Assembly: GCA_035645145.1 (NCBI GenBank) | Contig: DASQNC010000049.1 | Span: 43,867 to 107,866, forward strand | Length of the DNA stretch: 64,000 bases | DNA from: Azospirillaceae bacterium | Lineage (GTDB): Bacteria; Pseudomonadota; Alphaproteobacteria; Azospirillales; Azospirillaceae | Reading direction: 5' to 3' | Shown here: positions 8,364 through 17,249 of the stretch, one piece after another | How positions within the stretch are numbered: position 1 is the stretch's first letter | Layout: the number at the start of each line of letters is the position of its first letter | Notes under the pieces: model-generated | Told to the model about the DNA's origin: nothing | Databases searched by the model: none | Seen by the model: the letters and a program-made list of their open reading frames with translations, nothing else | Program-made: the position numbers and the translations under genes

Positions 8364-9974
8364 ATGGCTGCCCACGATTGGACGCGCCGCGGCTTCATGG
8401 TCGGACCCCTGGCGGGGGCCGGTGCCGCGGTGCTGGCGCGCAGGGCGGTGGCGCAGGAGGCCGCCCGGCGTGGCGGGACGCTGGTGGTTGCGGCCGACAC
8501 CGAAGGCCGCAACATGAATCCGGCCATCGTCGCCTCGAACGGCGTCTTCTACGTGGCGGCCAAGGTGATCGAGCCGCTGGCCGAAATGTCGTACGGCGGC
8601 GACCGCCTGGTGCCGCGCCTTGCGACCGCGTGGGACGGATCCCCCGATGGCCGGACGGTCACGTTCCGCCTGCGTGACGGCGTGTCCTGGCACGACGGGC
8701 GGCCCTTCACCTCGGCCGACGTCGCCTTTTCGGCCATGCAGGTGTGGAAGCCGTTGCAGAACCTGGGGCGCGTCCTGTTCAAGGACCTGGAGACGGTCGA
8801 GACCCCGGACGAGCGGACGGCCGTCTTCCGGTTCGCCACGCCGACCCCGTTCCAGTTGATCCGGAACGCCCTGCCGGCGTTGACCTCGGTCGTGCCGCGC
8901 CACCTCTACGAAGGCACCGACATCAATGTGAACCCGGCCAATACCCGGTTGGTCGGTACCGGCCCGTTCCGGTTCGTCGAACACCGCCAGGGCGAATTCT
9001 ACCGGCTGGAGCGGAACCCGTCGTACTGGGAGGTCGGGCGCCCGTACCTGGATGCCATCGTCTACCGCGTGCTGCCCGACCGCGGCGGCATCGCCGCGGC
9101 GTTGGAGGCGAACCAGATCCAGCTCGCGGCGTTCTCGGCCATTCCGCTCGCCGACATGGAGCGCCTGGCCCGGGTTCCGGGGATCCGGGTCGTGCCCGGG
9201 GGGTACGAAGGGATCACCTATCAACTGACGGTGGAGATCAACCACCGCCGCAAGGAGCTGGCCGACCCCAGGGTCCGCCGTGCCATCGCGCACGCGATCG
9301 ACCGGCGCTTCGTGGTGGACACCATCTTCCTCGGCCACGCCAAGCCGTCGAACGGGCCCATTCCGGCGTTCGACACGCAATTCCATCTGGCGGACCTGCC
9401 GGTGCCCGCCTTCGATCCGAAACGGGCGAACGCCTTGCTGGACGAGGCCGGCTATCCCCGCGGCGCCAACGGGACCCGCTTCCAGGTGCGGTTGCTGCCG
9501 GCCCCCTGGTTCGAGCAGACCCGCCAGTTCGGCGACTATCTGCGCCAAGCCCTGAGGGCGGTCGGCATCGACGCCCGGATCGTGAACAACGACCCCGCGG
9601 CGCACACGCGTGCGGTCTACACCGACCATGATTTCGATCTGGCCGTGGGGTCCCCCGTCTACCGCAACGATCCGGCGATCTCGACCACCATCCTGTTCCA
9701 GGGCGGCCTGCCGGCGGGTGTCCCCTTCTCGAACCAGTACGGCTACCGGAGCGCCGCCATGGACGAGCTGATCGCCAAGGGCGCCTCCACGGTGGACGCG
9801 GCGGAACGCGCGCGCGTCTACCACGACTTCCAGCGCTTGGCGGTCGAGGACATGCCCCTGGTCAACGTCGTGGAGTTCACGTTCCTGACCGTGGCGCGGG
9901 ACAGTGTGCGCAACGTCGCCAACAATCCGCGCTGGGCCACCTCGCACTGGGCGGACACGTGGCTGGCGGCGTAA
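8364..9974 (+). CDS. ABC importer periplasmic binding protein, peptide/nickel family (family 5)
   Basis: A 536-residue extracytoplasmic binding protein of the DppA/OppA/NikA class. The start at 8364 has an excellent ribosome site (AAGGGAGGGG). The signal peptide is twin-arginine type (TRRGFMVG, hydrophobic run, cleavage near AVAQEAA), so it may be exported folded. Landmarks are the opening strand GGTLVVAADTEGRNMNP, then VTFRLRDGVSWHDGRPFTSA at about 95-115, which is the family signature region, then NTRLVGTGPFRFVEH and AIAHAIDRRFVVDTIFLGHA. It should deliver an oligopeptide or related solute to the two permeases encoded immediately downstream. Ligand class cannot be set from sequence. Confidence 0.93.
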   Translation: MAAHDWTRRGFMVGPLAGAGAAVLARRAVAQEAARRGGTLVVAADTEGRNMNPAIVASNGVFYVAAKVIEPLAEMSYGGDRLVPRLATAWDGSPDGRTVTFRLRDGVSWHDGRPFTSADVAFSAMQVWKPLQNLGRVLFKDLETVETPDERTAVFRFATPTPFQLIRNALPALTSVVPRHLYEGTDINVNPANTRLVGTGPFRFVEHRQGEFYRLERNPSYWEVGRPYLDAIVYRVLPDRGGIAAALEANQIQLAAFSAIPLADMERLARVPGIRVVPGGYEGITYQLTVEINHRRKELADPRVRRAIAHAIDRRFVVDTIFLGHAKPSNGPIPAFDTQFHLADLPVPAFDPKRANALLDEAGYPRGANGTRFQVRLLPAPWFEQTRQFGDYLRQALRAVGIDARIVNNDPAAHTRAVYTDHDFDLAVGSPVYRNDPAISTTILFQGGLPAGVPFSNQYGYRSAAMDELIAKGASTVDAAERARVYHDFQRLAVEDMPLVNVVEFTFLTVARDSVRNVANNPRWATSHWADTWLAA

Positions 9975-10005
9975 CCCCCGGCGGGCGGAAGCCGGCCTGA
10001 CGACC

Positions 10006-10974
10006 GTGCGTGGGGTCGGCCTGATTGCCCGCCGGCTCGTGGCGGCGGTCCCGACGGTGGTGCTCGTCGCCCTCGGCGCCTACCTGTTGCTGGAACTGGC
10101 CCCGGGCGATGCCGCCGATGCCTATCTGGCGCAGACGGGCGGCGATGCCGGCTTCGCCGCCGAGGTGCGCCACCGTTTCGGGCTGGAAGGTACAGGCGCC
10201 GAACGCTTGGTGCGCTTCCTCGGCAATCTCGCCGCGGGCGACCTCGGCACCTCGGCCGTGTTCGGGCGGCGGGTGGCCGAGGTGGTGGTCGAGCGGCTTC
10301 CCACCACGCTGGCGCTGATGGTGTGCGCCGTCGCATTCGCGGCGCTGCTCGGCGGCTGGACCGGCCTTCTGGCGGGGGCCCGTCCGGGGTCCCCGCGCGA
10401 CCGGCTGCTGTCCGTGGCGGCACTGATCCTTCTGGCCTTGCCGAGCTTCTGGCTGGGGCTTCTGCTCGTCTATCTGTTCGGGGTCCGGCTGGGGTGGCTG
10501 CCGACCGCCGGATTGCATGCGGTCGGGGGCGGTGGGGCCGGTTGGCTGGACGTCGCCCGGCATCTGGTCCTGCCCACGGTGGCGCTGGGGGCGGGGTACG
10601 TCGCGCTCTACATGCGGACCCTCCGCGCCGGCATGGTGGACGCGTGGCGGGCGGAGCATGTGCGCGCCGCCCGGGCCCGCGGGCTCGATGAGCGGGCGGT
10701 GGTCTGGCGCGCGGTGGCCCGGCCGGCGCTGCTGCCGGTGGTCGTGCTGCTGGGCCAGCAGGCGGGGGCCCTGTTCGGCGGCAGCGTGGTGGTCGAGACG
10801 GTGTTCGGAATTCCAGGCATGGGCCGTCTGGCGTACGAGGCGGTGGCCGGACGCGACGCCCAGCTTCTGGTGGGGGTGGTGCTGGTCGGGACGCTGGTGG
10901 TGATCGCGGCGAACCTGGTGGTCGATCTGCTGCTCGCACGGCTCGACCCCCGTATCGGGGCCGCCGATGCCTGA
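10006..10974 (+). CDS. ABC importer permease, DppB type
   Basis: A 322-residue inner-membrane permease with six predicted helices. The likely start is the GTG at 10006 (VRGVGLIARRLVAAVPTV), 31 bases after the binding protein; upstream codons overlap that gene and lack family character. The first helix region has the typical LLELAPGDAADAY start of the extracytoplasmic loop, and the EAA loop that contacts the ATPase is visible at ARARGLDERAVVWRAVARPA followed by LLPV. It ends with VDLLLARLDPRI, the standard end of DppB-class permeases. It overlaps the next permease by 8 bases, which implies translational coupling. Confidence 0.92.
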   Translation: MRGVGLIARRLVAAVPTVVLVALGAYLLLELAPGDAADAYLAQTGGDAGFAAEVRHRFGLEGTGAERLVRFLGNLAAGDLGTSAVFGRRVAEVVVERLPTTLALMVCAVAFAALLGGWTGLLAGARPGSPRDRLLSVAALILLALPSFWLGLLLVYLFGVRLGWLPTAGLHAVGGGGAGWLDVARHLVLPTVALGAGYVALYMRTLRAGMVDAWRAEHVRAARARGLDERAVVWRAVARPALLPVVVLLGQQAGALFGGSVVVETVFGIPGMGRLAYEAVAGRDAQLLVGVVLVGTLVVIAANLVVDLLLARLDPRIGAADA

Positions 10975-11785
10975 TATCCTGCGTTTCGTCCGCACGCCCG
11001 AGGGGGCGGTCGGTCTGCTGCTTCTGGCGGGCCCGGGGGCGCTGGCCGCGTTGGCGCCGTTGCTGGTGGCCGGCGATCCGCTGGACCTTGCCGGTCGGCC
11101 GCTGTTGCGGCCGTTTGCCGATCCGCGGCTGCCGCTGGGCACCGACCGGCTTGGCCGGGACATCCTGGCGGGCCTCGCCTACGGCGCCCGTTCCACCCTG
11201 TCCATCGCCGCCGCGGTCATGGCCGTGGCCCTGGTGTTGGGCGGGGCGGTGGGCACGGTCGCGGGCTATCTGGGCGGGGCGGTGGACGAGGTGCTGATGC
11301 GCATCGCCGACGCCGTGCAGACGGTGCCGGGCTTCGTCCTGGCGCTGGCCATCGTCAGCGTCGCCGGGCCGACCCGGCCGGCGATCCTCGTGGCCCTGGC
11401 CGCCGGCGCCTGGACCGGCCCGGCACGGGTGGTGCGGGCGGAGGTCCTGTCGCTGCGGGAGCGGCCGTTCGTCGAGGCCTCGCGCCTGTGCGGCCGGCAT
11501 CCCCTGGCGATCGCCTTCGATACGGTGTTGCCCAATGCGCTCGCACCGCTGGTGGCGTTGGCGCCGATCATCGTGGCGGGTGCGGTGCTGGCGGAGGCCG
11601 CGCTGTCGTTCCTGGGGCTGGGGGACCCGAACACGGCAAGCTGGGGCGCCATGATCGCCGAAGGCCGCGCCGTGCTCGCAACCGCCCCCCACGTGATCAT
11701 GGCGCCGGGCCTGGCGGTCGCCGTGACGGTGCTCGCCGTGAGCCTGGTGGGCGAAGGGGTGGCGAAGGCGCTGGCGCCGCGGTGA
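10967..11785 (+). CDS. ABC importer permease, DppC type
   Basis: A 272-residue second permease of the importer. Family marks are the GTDRLGRDILAGLAYGARST segment after the first loop, the EAA loop EASRLCGRHPLAIAFDTVLP followed by NALAPL, and the AALSFLGLGDPNTASWGAMI motif close to the C-terminus. Together with the DppB-type subunit it forms the transmembrane channel. No DppD or DppF ATPase follows: the next gene is a convergent VOC-family gene 16 bases away. The transporter must borrow its ATPases from another locus, or they are encoded apart. Confidence 0.93.
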   Translation: MPDILRFVRTPEGAVGLLLLAGPGALAALAPLLVAGDPLDLAGRPLLRPFADPRLPLGTDRLGRDILAGLAYGARSTLSIAAAVMAVALVLGGAVGTVAGYLGGAVDEVLMRIADAVQTVPGFVLALAIVSVAGPTRPAILVALAAGAWTGPARVVRAEVLSLRERPFVEASRLCGRHPLAIAFDTVLPNALAPLVALAPIIVAGAVLAEAALSFLGLGDPNTASWGAMIAEGRAVLATAPHVIMAPGLAVAVTVLAVSLVGEGVAKALAPR

Positions 11786-11801
11786 GCCCGGAGCGGGGCC
11801 G

Positions 11802-12641
11802 TCAGGACACCGCGAATTCCAGCACCACGCCGGTCGCCTCGGCCGGCGGCACGACCAGACGCGTCCCCTGGACATCCCGCGTCGGCACGCCCCGGCTCCG
11901 CAGGGTTTCCGCCGTTGCGCCCAGATCCGCGACCAGGACGGTCATGACGACGGGCACGGGCAGGGCGGCCGGCAGGGCGATGGCCGGATAACGCTTTGCG
12001 AACCGCTCGGGCGCCAGGAAGCGCAGGGTGTGCGGGCCGACCCGCACGTCCAGCCGCCCCCGGCCCTGGAACACGGCATTCTGCCCGAACCGGGCGGCAT
12101 AGCCCTCGGTCAGCCGGGCCGGATCCTCGACCACCACGGTCACCCCCTCCAATCCACGTGCGCCGTTGGCGTGCTCGAGCCAATCCGACCGGCGCAGCAG
12201 TTCCGGCGTCAGGTGCTGCGTGGTGAAGGCGGGCAGGGCGGGGAAGGTGCCCGGCCCCGTCGGGTGGAGCAGGCGGAAGCGTGGGGTGACGTCGCCGTCC
12301 GGCAGCTCCAGGATCCGGGCGAGGTCCTTGGGCGGCTCGACCAGCCCCGGGCCCAGTTCGGTGAACGCGGCATCGACGTCGCCGGCGAACGCCAAGCCCA
12401 GCAGACCTTCGCCCCGCGTGGCGAGTGTGGTGTCCAGCCCGTTCACGAACTGCGACGCGTCCACGATTCCCAGGAGTTCGATGTAGTCGTCCGGGAACAT
12501 GATGCAGTGGTTCGCGGTGCCCCAGCCGATGTGCCGGCCCCGCGGCGTGCATGTGAAGCCCAGCCGCGCCCAGGTCGCCCGCGCGGCCTCCAGGTCGGCG
12601 GCGGCGATCAGGGTGTGGTCGATCCCGGCAATGGCGGACAT
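11802..12641 (-). CDS. VOC-superfamily (glyoxalase-like) protein
   Basis: A 279-residue cytoplasmic protein with the vicinal-oxygen-chelate fold. The first paired beta-alpha-beta-beta-beta unit begins IDHTLIAAADLEAARATWAR and includes GRHIGWGTANHCIMFPDDYI; the second unit begins LEGVTVVVEDPARL. It matches the Glyoxalase_3 layout (one long N-terminal module and a second degenerate one), which includes proteins that bind a divalent metal through His7-class and Glu residues (IDH, YIELLG). The reaction is unknown. It precedes the DUF924 gene on the minus strand in position but is transcribed after it, 46 bases downstream, so the two may share a transcript. Confidence 0.82.
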   Translation of the reverse strand: MSAIAGIDHTLIAAADLEAARATWARLGFTCTPRGRHIGWGTANHCIMFPDDYIELLGIVDASQFVNGLDTTLATRGEGLLGLAFAGDVDAAFTELGPGLVEPPKDLARILELPDGDVTPRFRLLHPTGPGTFPALPAFTTQHLTPELLRRSDWLEHANGARGLEGVTVVVEDPARLTEGYAARFGQNAVFQGRGRLDVRVGPHTLRFLAPERFAKRYPAIALPAALPVPVVMTVLVADLGATAETLRSRGVPTRDVQGTRLVVPPAEATGVVLEFAVS

Positions 12642-12687
12642 GGGTGCTCCGGTGTTGACGGTCCTTCGAAACCCGGTGCCGGCCGGC

Positions 12688-13236
12688 TCAGAACGACGAG
12701 TTCGGGCCCTTCAGGAACTCCAGCTCCTCGGGCGTGCTTTCGCGGCCCAGCACGACGTTCCGGTGCGGGAAGCGCCCGAAACGGGCGATGATGTCCCGGT
12801 GCTGGCGCCCGTACCGGATGTATTCGGGGTCGGGCGTCCGTTCCTCGAACAGGCGGACGCAGGTCTCCTGGTCGTCGAGATCCTCGCTGTGTTCCAGCGG
12901 CAGGTAGAAGAAGAGGCGGCGGTCGATGTCGGGGAATTCCCAGTCGAAGCCGCGGTCCAGCACGTGCCACGTCAGGTCCCGTGCGGCCTCGTCGGTGGCG
13001 TAGGCCCGCGGTGAGCCGCGGAAGATGTTGCGCGGGACCTGGTCCAGCAGGATCACCAGGGCCAGGCAGCCTTCGGCCGTTTCCTTCCAGGCGTCCAGTT
13101 CGCCGGCCGCCGCCGCCTCGTGCAGGGACTGGAACCGGCGGCGCACTTCGGCGTCGAACGCGTCCGACTTGGCAAACCACATCGGCTTCGCCGCGTCGCT
13201 GAACCAGAAGTCGAGGACGGACTGCGGGTCGGACAT
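12688..13236 (-). CDS. DUF924 family protein
   Basis: A 182-residue all-helical protein of the DUF924 family. Characteristic strings are VLDFWFSDAAKPMWFAKSDA at the N-terminus, then LALVILLDQVPRNIFRGSPR near residue 65, then FFYLPLEHSEDL and the RFGRFPHRNVVLGRESTPEE segment near the C-terminus. The fold resembles a tetratricopeptide-like helical array; no enzymatic role is established to my knowledge. The start has good spacing to AAGG upstream. It is divergent from the EF-G-like gene, with about 230 bases between the starts for both promoters. Confidence 0.9.
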   Translation of the reverse strand: MSDPQSVLDFWFSDAAKPMWFAKSDAFDAEVRRRFQSLHEAAAAGELDAWKETAEGCLALVILLDQVPRNIFRGSPRAYATDEAARDLTWHVLDRGFDWEFPDIDRRLFFYLPLEHSEDLDDQETCVRLFEERTPDPEYIRYGRQHRDIIARFGRFPHRNVVLGRESTPEELEFLKGPNSSF

Positions 13237-13464
13237 GAAAGGCCTCCAAAGGACCGGTTGTCGGCGTCGGCACGGTGTGCCGGGCCCAACGGGAGATAAG
13301 GGGCACTACCCCATTGGGTCTACCGGAATCCACTCGACATGCCGTGCGCATCGGGTGGAGCATGGTTACGGAACGATGAACACGGCCCGCGTCCGGGCGG
13401 CCGCAGCATCGACCGTCCCGGTCCGCGGAGCCGCGAAACGGCAACGACTGGGAGACGCTGCGCC

Positions 13465-15537
13465 ATGCCGAATACCGCAGGGACAGGGACCGGAACCAAC
13501 GCCGGCAATGGAACCAGGGGGCCACGGGTCGCTGCGCTCGTCGGCCCCTATGGCAGCGGCAAGACCGCCTTGCTGGAGGCCATGCTGGCCGCCTGCGGGG
13601 CGGTGAAGCAGAAGGGGCGTGCGCTGGACGGCAACCGCGTCGGCGACAGCTCGCCCGAGGCCAAGGCCCGGCAGATGACCACCGAGGTCGTCACCGCCGA
13701 GTGCGCGTTCCTGGGCGACCGTTGGACCTTTCTGGACTGCCCCGGTTCGGTGGAACTGCTGCTGGACACCCAGTCCGCGCTGATGTGCGCGGACATGGCG
13801 GTGGTGGTCGTGGACCCGGTCCCCGACCGCGCGCTGATGCTTCGTCCGCTGCTGAAATTCCTCGCGGACAACGGCGTTCCCCACATGCTGTTCATCAACA
13901 AGGTCGATACGCTGGACGGGACCGGCGTCCGCCTGCGCGAGGTGATGCAGGTGCTCCAGTCGGTCTCGCGGCGGCCGCTGGTCCTTCGACAGATCCCGAT
14001 CCGCGAGGGCGATGCGATCCGCGGTTATGTGGACCTGATCAGCGAACGCGCATACCGCTACAAGCCGGGCCAGCCATCCGACCTGATCCCCATGCCCGAG
14101 GACGCGCGCGAGCGGGAGAGCGAGGCGCGGCAGGCGCTGCTCGAAACGCTGGCCGATTTCGACGACGGGCTGATGGCGCAACTCCTGGAGGATTCGGTCC
14201 CGGACAAGACGGAGTTGTACCGGCATCTGGCCGAGGACATCCGTAAGGACCGGATCGTGCCGGTCCTGATCGGATCCGCCGAGCGCGACCACGGCATCCA
14301 ACGGCTTTGGAAGGCATTGCGCCATGACGCACCCGGCGCGGCCGAAACCGCGGCGCGCATGGCGCTCGATCTGGACGGCACCCAGACGGCGGTGCAGGTG
14401 TTCCGCACCGTTCATGCCCCCCATACCGGCAAAATGAGCATCGCCCGGGTCTGGAAAGGGATGGTTACGGACGGCATGACGCTGGCGGGGCAACGCGTGT
14501 CCGGCCTGTGGCGCGTGCACGGTCATGAGACCGCCAAAGTCCCCCGGGCCGAGACCGGCGAGGTGGTGGCGCTTGGCCGCATGGAGGAACTCAAGACCGG
14601 CATGGTCGCGACGGACAAGGCCATGATGCCGCCGGTTGCATGGCCGGTCCCGCCCCAGCCGGTGTTCCACCTGGCCGTGCGCGCCGAAAACCGCAACGAC
14701 GAGGTGAAGCTGTCGGGCGCCCTGCAGAAGCTGGCCGAGGAGGATCCCGCATTTGCGGCATCCTTCCAGCCCGACACCGGTGAACTGCTTCTGTCCGGCC
14801 AGGGCGACATCCACCTCCAGTTGGCGGTGGAGCGGTTGCGGTCGCGGCACAATCTGGCGGTCAAGGGGGTGCCGCCGCGTGTGCCCTACAAGGAAACGAT
14901 CCGGAAGGGGGTCAGCCATCACGCGCGCTTCAAGCGCCAGACCGGCGGGCATGGGCAGTTCGCCGATGTGACCATCGAGGTCCGGCCGCTCCCGCGGGGC
15001 AGCGGCTTTCAGTTCAACGACCGGATCGTCGGTGGCGTGGTCCCGCGGCAGTTCATCCCGGCCGTGGAGGCCGGCGTCCGCGAGGCCCTGGTCCAGGGGC
15101 CCCTGGGCTTTCCGGTGGTCGATGTGGCGGTGACGCTGGTCAACGGCCAGTTCCATGCGGTGGACAGTTCCGAGCAGGCGTTCAAGACGGCCGGCCGCAT
15201 GGCCATGTCGGAAGCCTTGCCCAAATGCGAGCCGGTGCTTTTGGAACCGATCCTCGAGGTCGCGATCCAGGTGCCGACCGAGCACACCGCCAAAGTGCAG
15301 CGGCTGGTGAGCGGCCGGCGCGGCCAGATCCTGGGCTTCGACGGCCGCCCCGGCTGGGATGGCTGGGATGAGGTGCGTGCCCACATCCCGCAATCCGAGG
15401 TGCAGGATTTGATCGTGGAGCTGCGCTCGCTGACCCAGGGCGTGGGCACATTCTCCACCCGCTTCGACCACTTGGCGGAACTGGTCGGCCGTTTGGCGGA
15501 CAAGGTGGTCGGACAACGCCAGGCCATTCCGGCCTGA
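13465..15537 (+). CDS. EF-G-like translational GTPase paralogue
   Basis: A 690-residue protein with the full five-domain layout of elongation factor G. The start is the ATG at 13465, 11 bases after a GGGAGA site. The GTPase domain keeps the P loop (GPYGSGKT, residues 27-34) and the base-recognition motif NKVD (145-148), but the G3 motif is DCPGSVE (from residue 91) where true EF-G has DTPGHVD, so the catalytic His is replaced by Ser. The switch I RGITI stretch is also absent. Domains III-V are recognisable (FQPDTGELLLSGQGDIHLQL, then RVPYKETIRKGVSHHARFKR, then VDVAVTLVNGQFHAVDSSE). Such second EF-Gs occur in many proteobacteria, with proposed but unclear roles. It is not the housekeeping fusA, which would sit with rpsL and tuf. 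Confidence 0.9.
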   Translation: MPNTAGTGTGTNAGNGTRGPRVAALVGPYGSGKTALLEAMLAACGAVKQKGRALDGNRVGDSSPEAKARQMTTEVVTAECAFLGDRWTFLDCPGSVELLLDTQSALMCADMAVVVVDPVPDRALMLRPLLKFLADNGVPHMLFINKVDTLDGTGVRLREVMQVLQSVSRRPLVLRQIPIREGDAIRGYVDLISERAYRYKPGQPSDLIPMPEDARERESEARQALLETLADFDDGLMAQLLEDSVPDKTELYRHLAEDIRKDRIVPVLIGSAERDHGIQRLWKALRHDAPGAAETAARMALDLDGTQTAVQVFRTVHAPHTGKMSIARVWKGMVTDGMTLAGQRVSGLWRVHGHETAKVPRAETGEVVALGRMEELKTGMVATDKAMMPPVAWPVPPQPVFHLAVRAENRNDEVKLSGALQKLAEEDPAFAASFQPDTGELLLSGQGDIHLQLAVERLRSRHNLAVKGVPPRVPYKETIRKGVSHHARFKRQTGGHGQFADVTIEVRPLPRGSGFQFNDRIVGGVVPRQFIPAVEAGVREALVQGPLGFPVVDVAVTLVNGQFHAVDSSEQAFKTAGRMAMSEALPKCEPVLLEPILEVAIQVPTEHTAKVQRLVSGRRGQILGFDGRPGWDGWDEVRAHIPQSEVQDLIVELRSLTQGVGTFSTRFDHLAELVGRLADKVVGQRQAIPA

Positions 15538-15556
15538 GCCGGTGAACCGCGATTAG

Positions 15557-15595
15557 GGCGAGGCCGCGCATCCCGTCAGGATGCGCGGCCTCGCC
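15557..15595 (+). terminator. 17-bp hairpin after the EF-G-like gene
   Basis: GGCGAGGCCGCGCATCC (15557-15573) pairs perfectly with 15579-15595 across the 5-base loop CGTCA, beginning 19 bases after the stop. There is no run of U afterwards, so it is a strong structural stop or 3' protector rather than a textbook intrinsic terminator. Confidence 0.7.
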
Positions 15596-15894
15596 TGTGC
15601 GTGCGTCTTCCACATGTGCTTTTCCCCGCAAGCCACGGATAGCTGTCGCGGGTACTCCGCTTTTGCCGCATCCGCGGGTGTTCCGTGTGCGTATAAAGCG
15701 ATTCACATGAAATAAATGGGCGCAACTGATAATAATCAAGCTATCGACCTTGTGTATATAATTCTGTATTTTGGGGATTTATTTGTTCACGATTGCGTGA
15801 GCTCAAAATATATGTCGAGCCATTTCCTGGGATTGGCTGTCTGTCGTTCGCGAGCGTCCGTCGGGTGCTCGTGTTGTTCCAGGAGGAAATGATC
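15596..15894 (+). promoter_or_regulatory. AT-rich upstream region of the CHRD/RTX gene
   Basis: This 300-base gap drops sharply in GC content from about 15690 to 15815. It holds a TATAAT box at 15757-15762, although no good -35 element is seen at the right distance. The gene-proximal end has the ribosome site AGGAGG at 15881-15886. No open frame here looks real. An untranslated leader of 100 bases or more is likely. Confidence 0.45.
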
Positions 15895-17124
15895 ATGAAC
15901 GAGCATGACCACGGTTCGGGCGGGAATCGCCCGTCGGGTGGGCAGACCGGCTCGGGGGCCGGCTCGGGGGCCGCACCGGCCCAGGGTGCCGGTAACGGCA
16001 TGAACCAGGCCCAAGGCTCGGGTGGATCGGATCCGACGCTGGGCGTGGCGGCCAACAACCAGGCCCGGTTGAACGGCACGAGCGGCATGGACACCCTTAT
16101 CGGCGGTGTGGACACCGAGACCATCCGTGCGGGCAGCGGCGACGACATCGTGCGTGCGGCCGACAAGCCGGCGCCGGTGTATGTGGCCGAAGTCGAAGCG
16201 CTGAACGATTCGGGTGTGGAAGGCTACGTCACGGCAAGCATCCACCATGGCGTGCTGACCACGACGGTCTCGCTGTCGGGCCTTGAGCCCAACCAGCCCC
16301 ATGTCCAGCACATCCACGGGCGCGTCGGCGAGAACGGCGAGCCGCTGAACAGCACCGTTCCGACCGAAGCCCAGGACGCGGACGACGATGGTTTCGTCGA
16401 GTTGGCCGAGGGGCTGCCGAACTACGGTCCCATTCTGCTCAACCTCACCTCCGACCCGGCCGCCGGGCTGGCCGGCTTCCCGACGGCGCCCGACGGGACC
16501 GTGACCTTCGTCCAGACCTATGACCTGAGCGAGACGGAGGCCTTCGCCGAGGGCTTCGACGCCACCGACCTGACACCGCTGGACCTGCGCGAATTCGTGG
16601 TGCACGGCCTGACGGTGAAGGGGGGCGTGGGTGCCGGCACGCCCGGCGAGGTGGATGGCAGTGCCGGGTTCAAGGCTGTGCTGCCGGTCGGGTCCGGCGA
16701 ATTCGAATTGGCACCTGGGTTCGGCGGCACAACGGAACTGTTCGGCGAGGATGGCGATGACGCTCTGATCGGCGGCTCGGGCGACGACGTCATGAACGGC
16801 GGCCGGGGCAACGATACCTTCGTCGCCGGCGACGGCATGGACCGGATCGTGCAATTCGACCTGCGCGACAGTGCCGAGGAGCTTGCCGGGAACGCCGGCG
16901 CCGATTGGGACACCCTGTCTTTCGACGGGATGGAACTCAGCTCGGTGCAGGAATTCGCCGACAACTTCGGCGGCGAGGGGTTCGAGGGTGACCTCCGCTT
17001 CGACGAGGCAACCCGGACCGTCGAAGTGACGGATACCGAAGGCGACACGCTGTCCCTCGAAATCAACAACGTGGAGAGCTTCAACGCGTTGAGGACCGCC
17101 CTGGGCGACAGCGAAATGATGTGA
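15895..17124 (+). CDS. Secreted CHRD-domain protein flanked by RTX calcium-binding repeats
   Basis: A 409-residue acidic protein. The start at 15895 is preferred over the ATG six bases earlier because AGGAGG lies 8 bases before it. Residues 1-55 are Gly/Ser/Gln/Ala rich and disordered, with no signal peptide. A first RTX-like patch is at about 60-88 (LNGTSGMDTLIGG, AGSGDDIVRA). A CHRD domain occupies about 96-265, with the His cluster HVQHIHG. A second block of nonapeptide repeats is at about 278-315 (LFGEDGDDALIGGSGDDVMN, GGRGNDTFV), followed by a C-terminal region typical of type I secretion substrates. I infer calcium-dependent folding after export through a type I system, whose genes are not in the window. 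CHRD function in bacteria is unclear. Confidence 0.88.
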   Translation: MNEHDHGSGGNRPSGGQTGSGAGSGAAPAQGAGNGMNQAQGSGGSDPTLGVAANNQARLNGTSGMDTLIGGVDTETIRAGSGDDIVRAADKPAPVYVAEVEALNDSGVEGYVTASIHHGVLTTTVSLSGLEPNQPHVQHIHGRVGENGEPLNSTVPTEAQDADDDGFVELAEGLPNYGPILLNLTSDPAAGLAGFPTAPDGTVTFVQTYDLSETEAFAEGFDATDLTPLDLREFVVHGLTVKGGVGAGTPGEVDGSAGFKAVLPVGSGEFELAPGFGGTTELFGEDGDDALIGGSGDDVMNGGRGNDTFVAGDGMDRIVQFDLRDSAEELAGNAGADWDTLSFDGMELSSVQEFADNFGGEGFEGDLRFDEATRTVEVTDTEGDTLSLEINNVESFNALRTALGDSEMM

Positions 17125-17132
17125 GTGCCCGC

Positions 17133-17170
17133 ACGCGCCCCGGCCCGGCACCGTCCGGACCGGGGCGCGT
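17133..17170 (+). terminator. Hairpin after the CHRD/RTX gene
   Basis: ACGCGCCCCGG (17133-17143) pairs with CCGGGGCGCGT (17160-17170). The enclosed segment can form an inner CCGG/CCGG stem. It starts nine bases after the stop codon and is followed by CCGTTTGC, a weak U stretch. It likely ends the CHRD/RTX transcript before the dps gene. Confidence 0.65.
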
Positions 17171-17249
17171 CCGTTTGCAGCAACCCGGGCCCGTGCCTGA
17201 TCCCCGCCTCGCGTGTTTACCGGTCGTTCCCGAAAAATGGAGGCATTCG

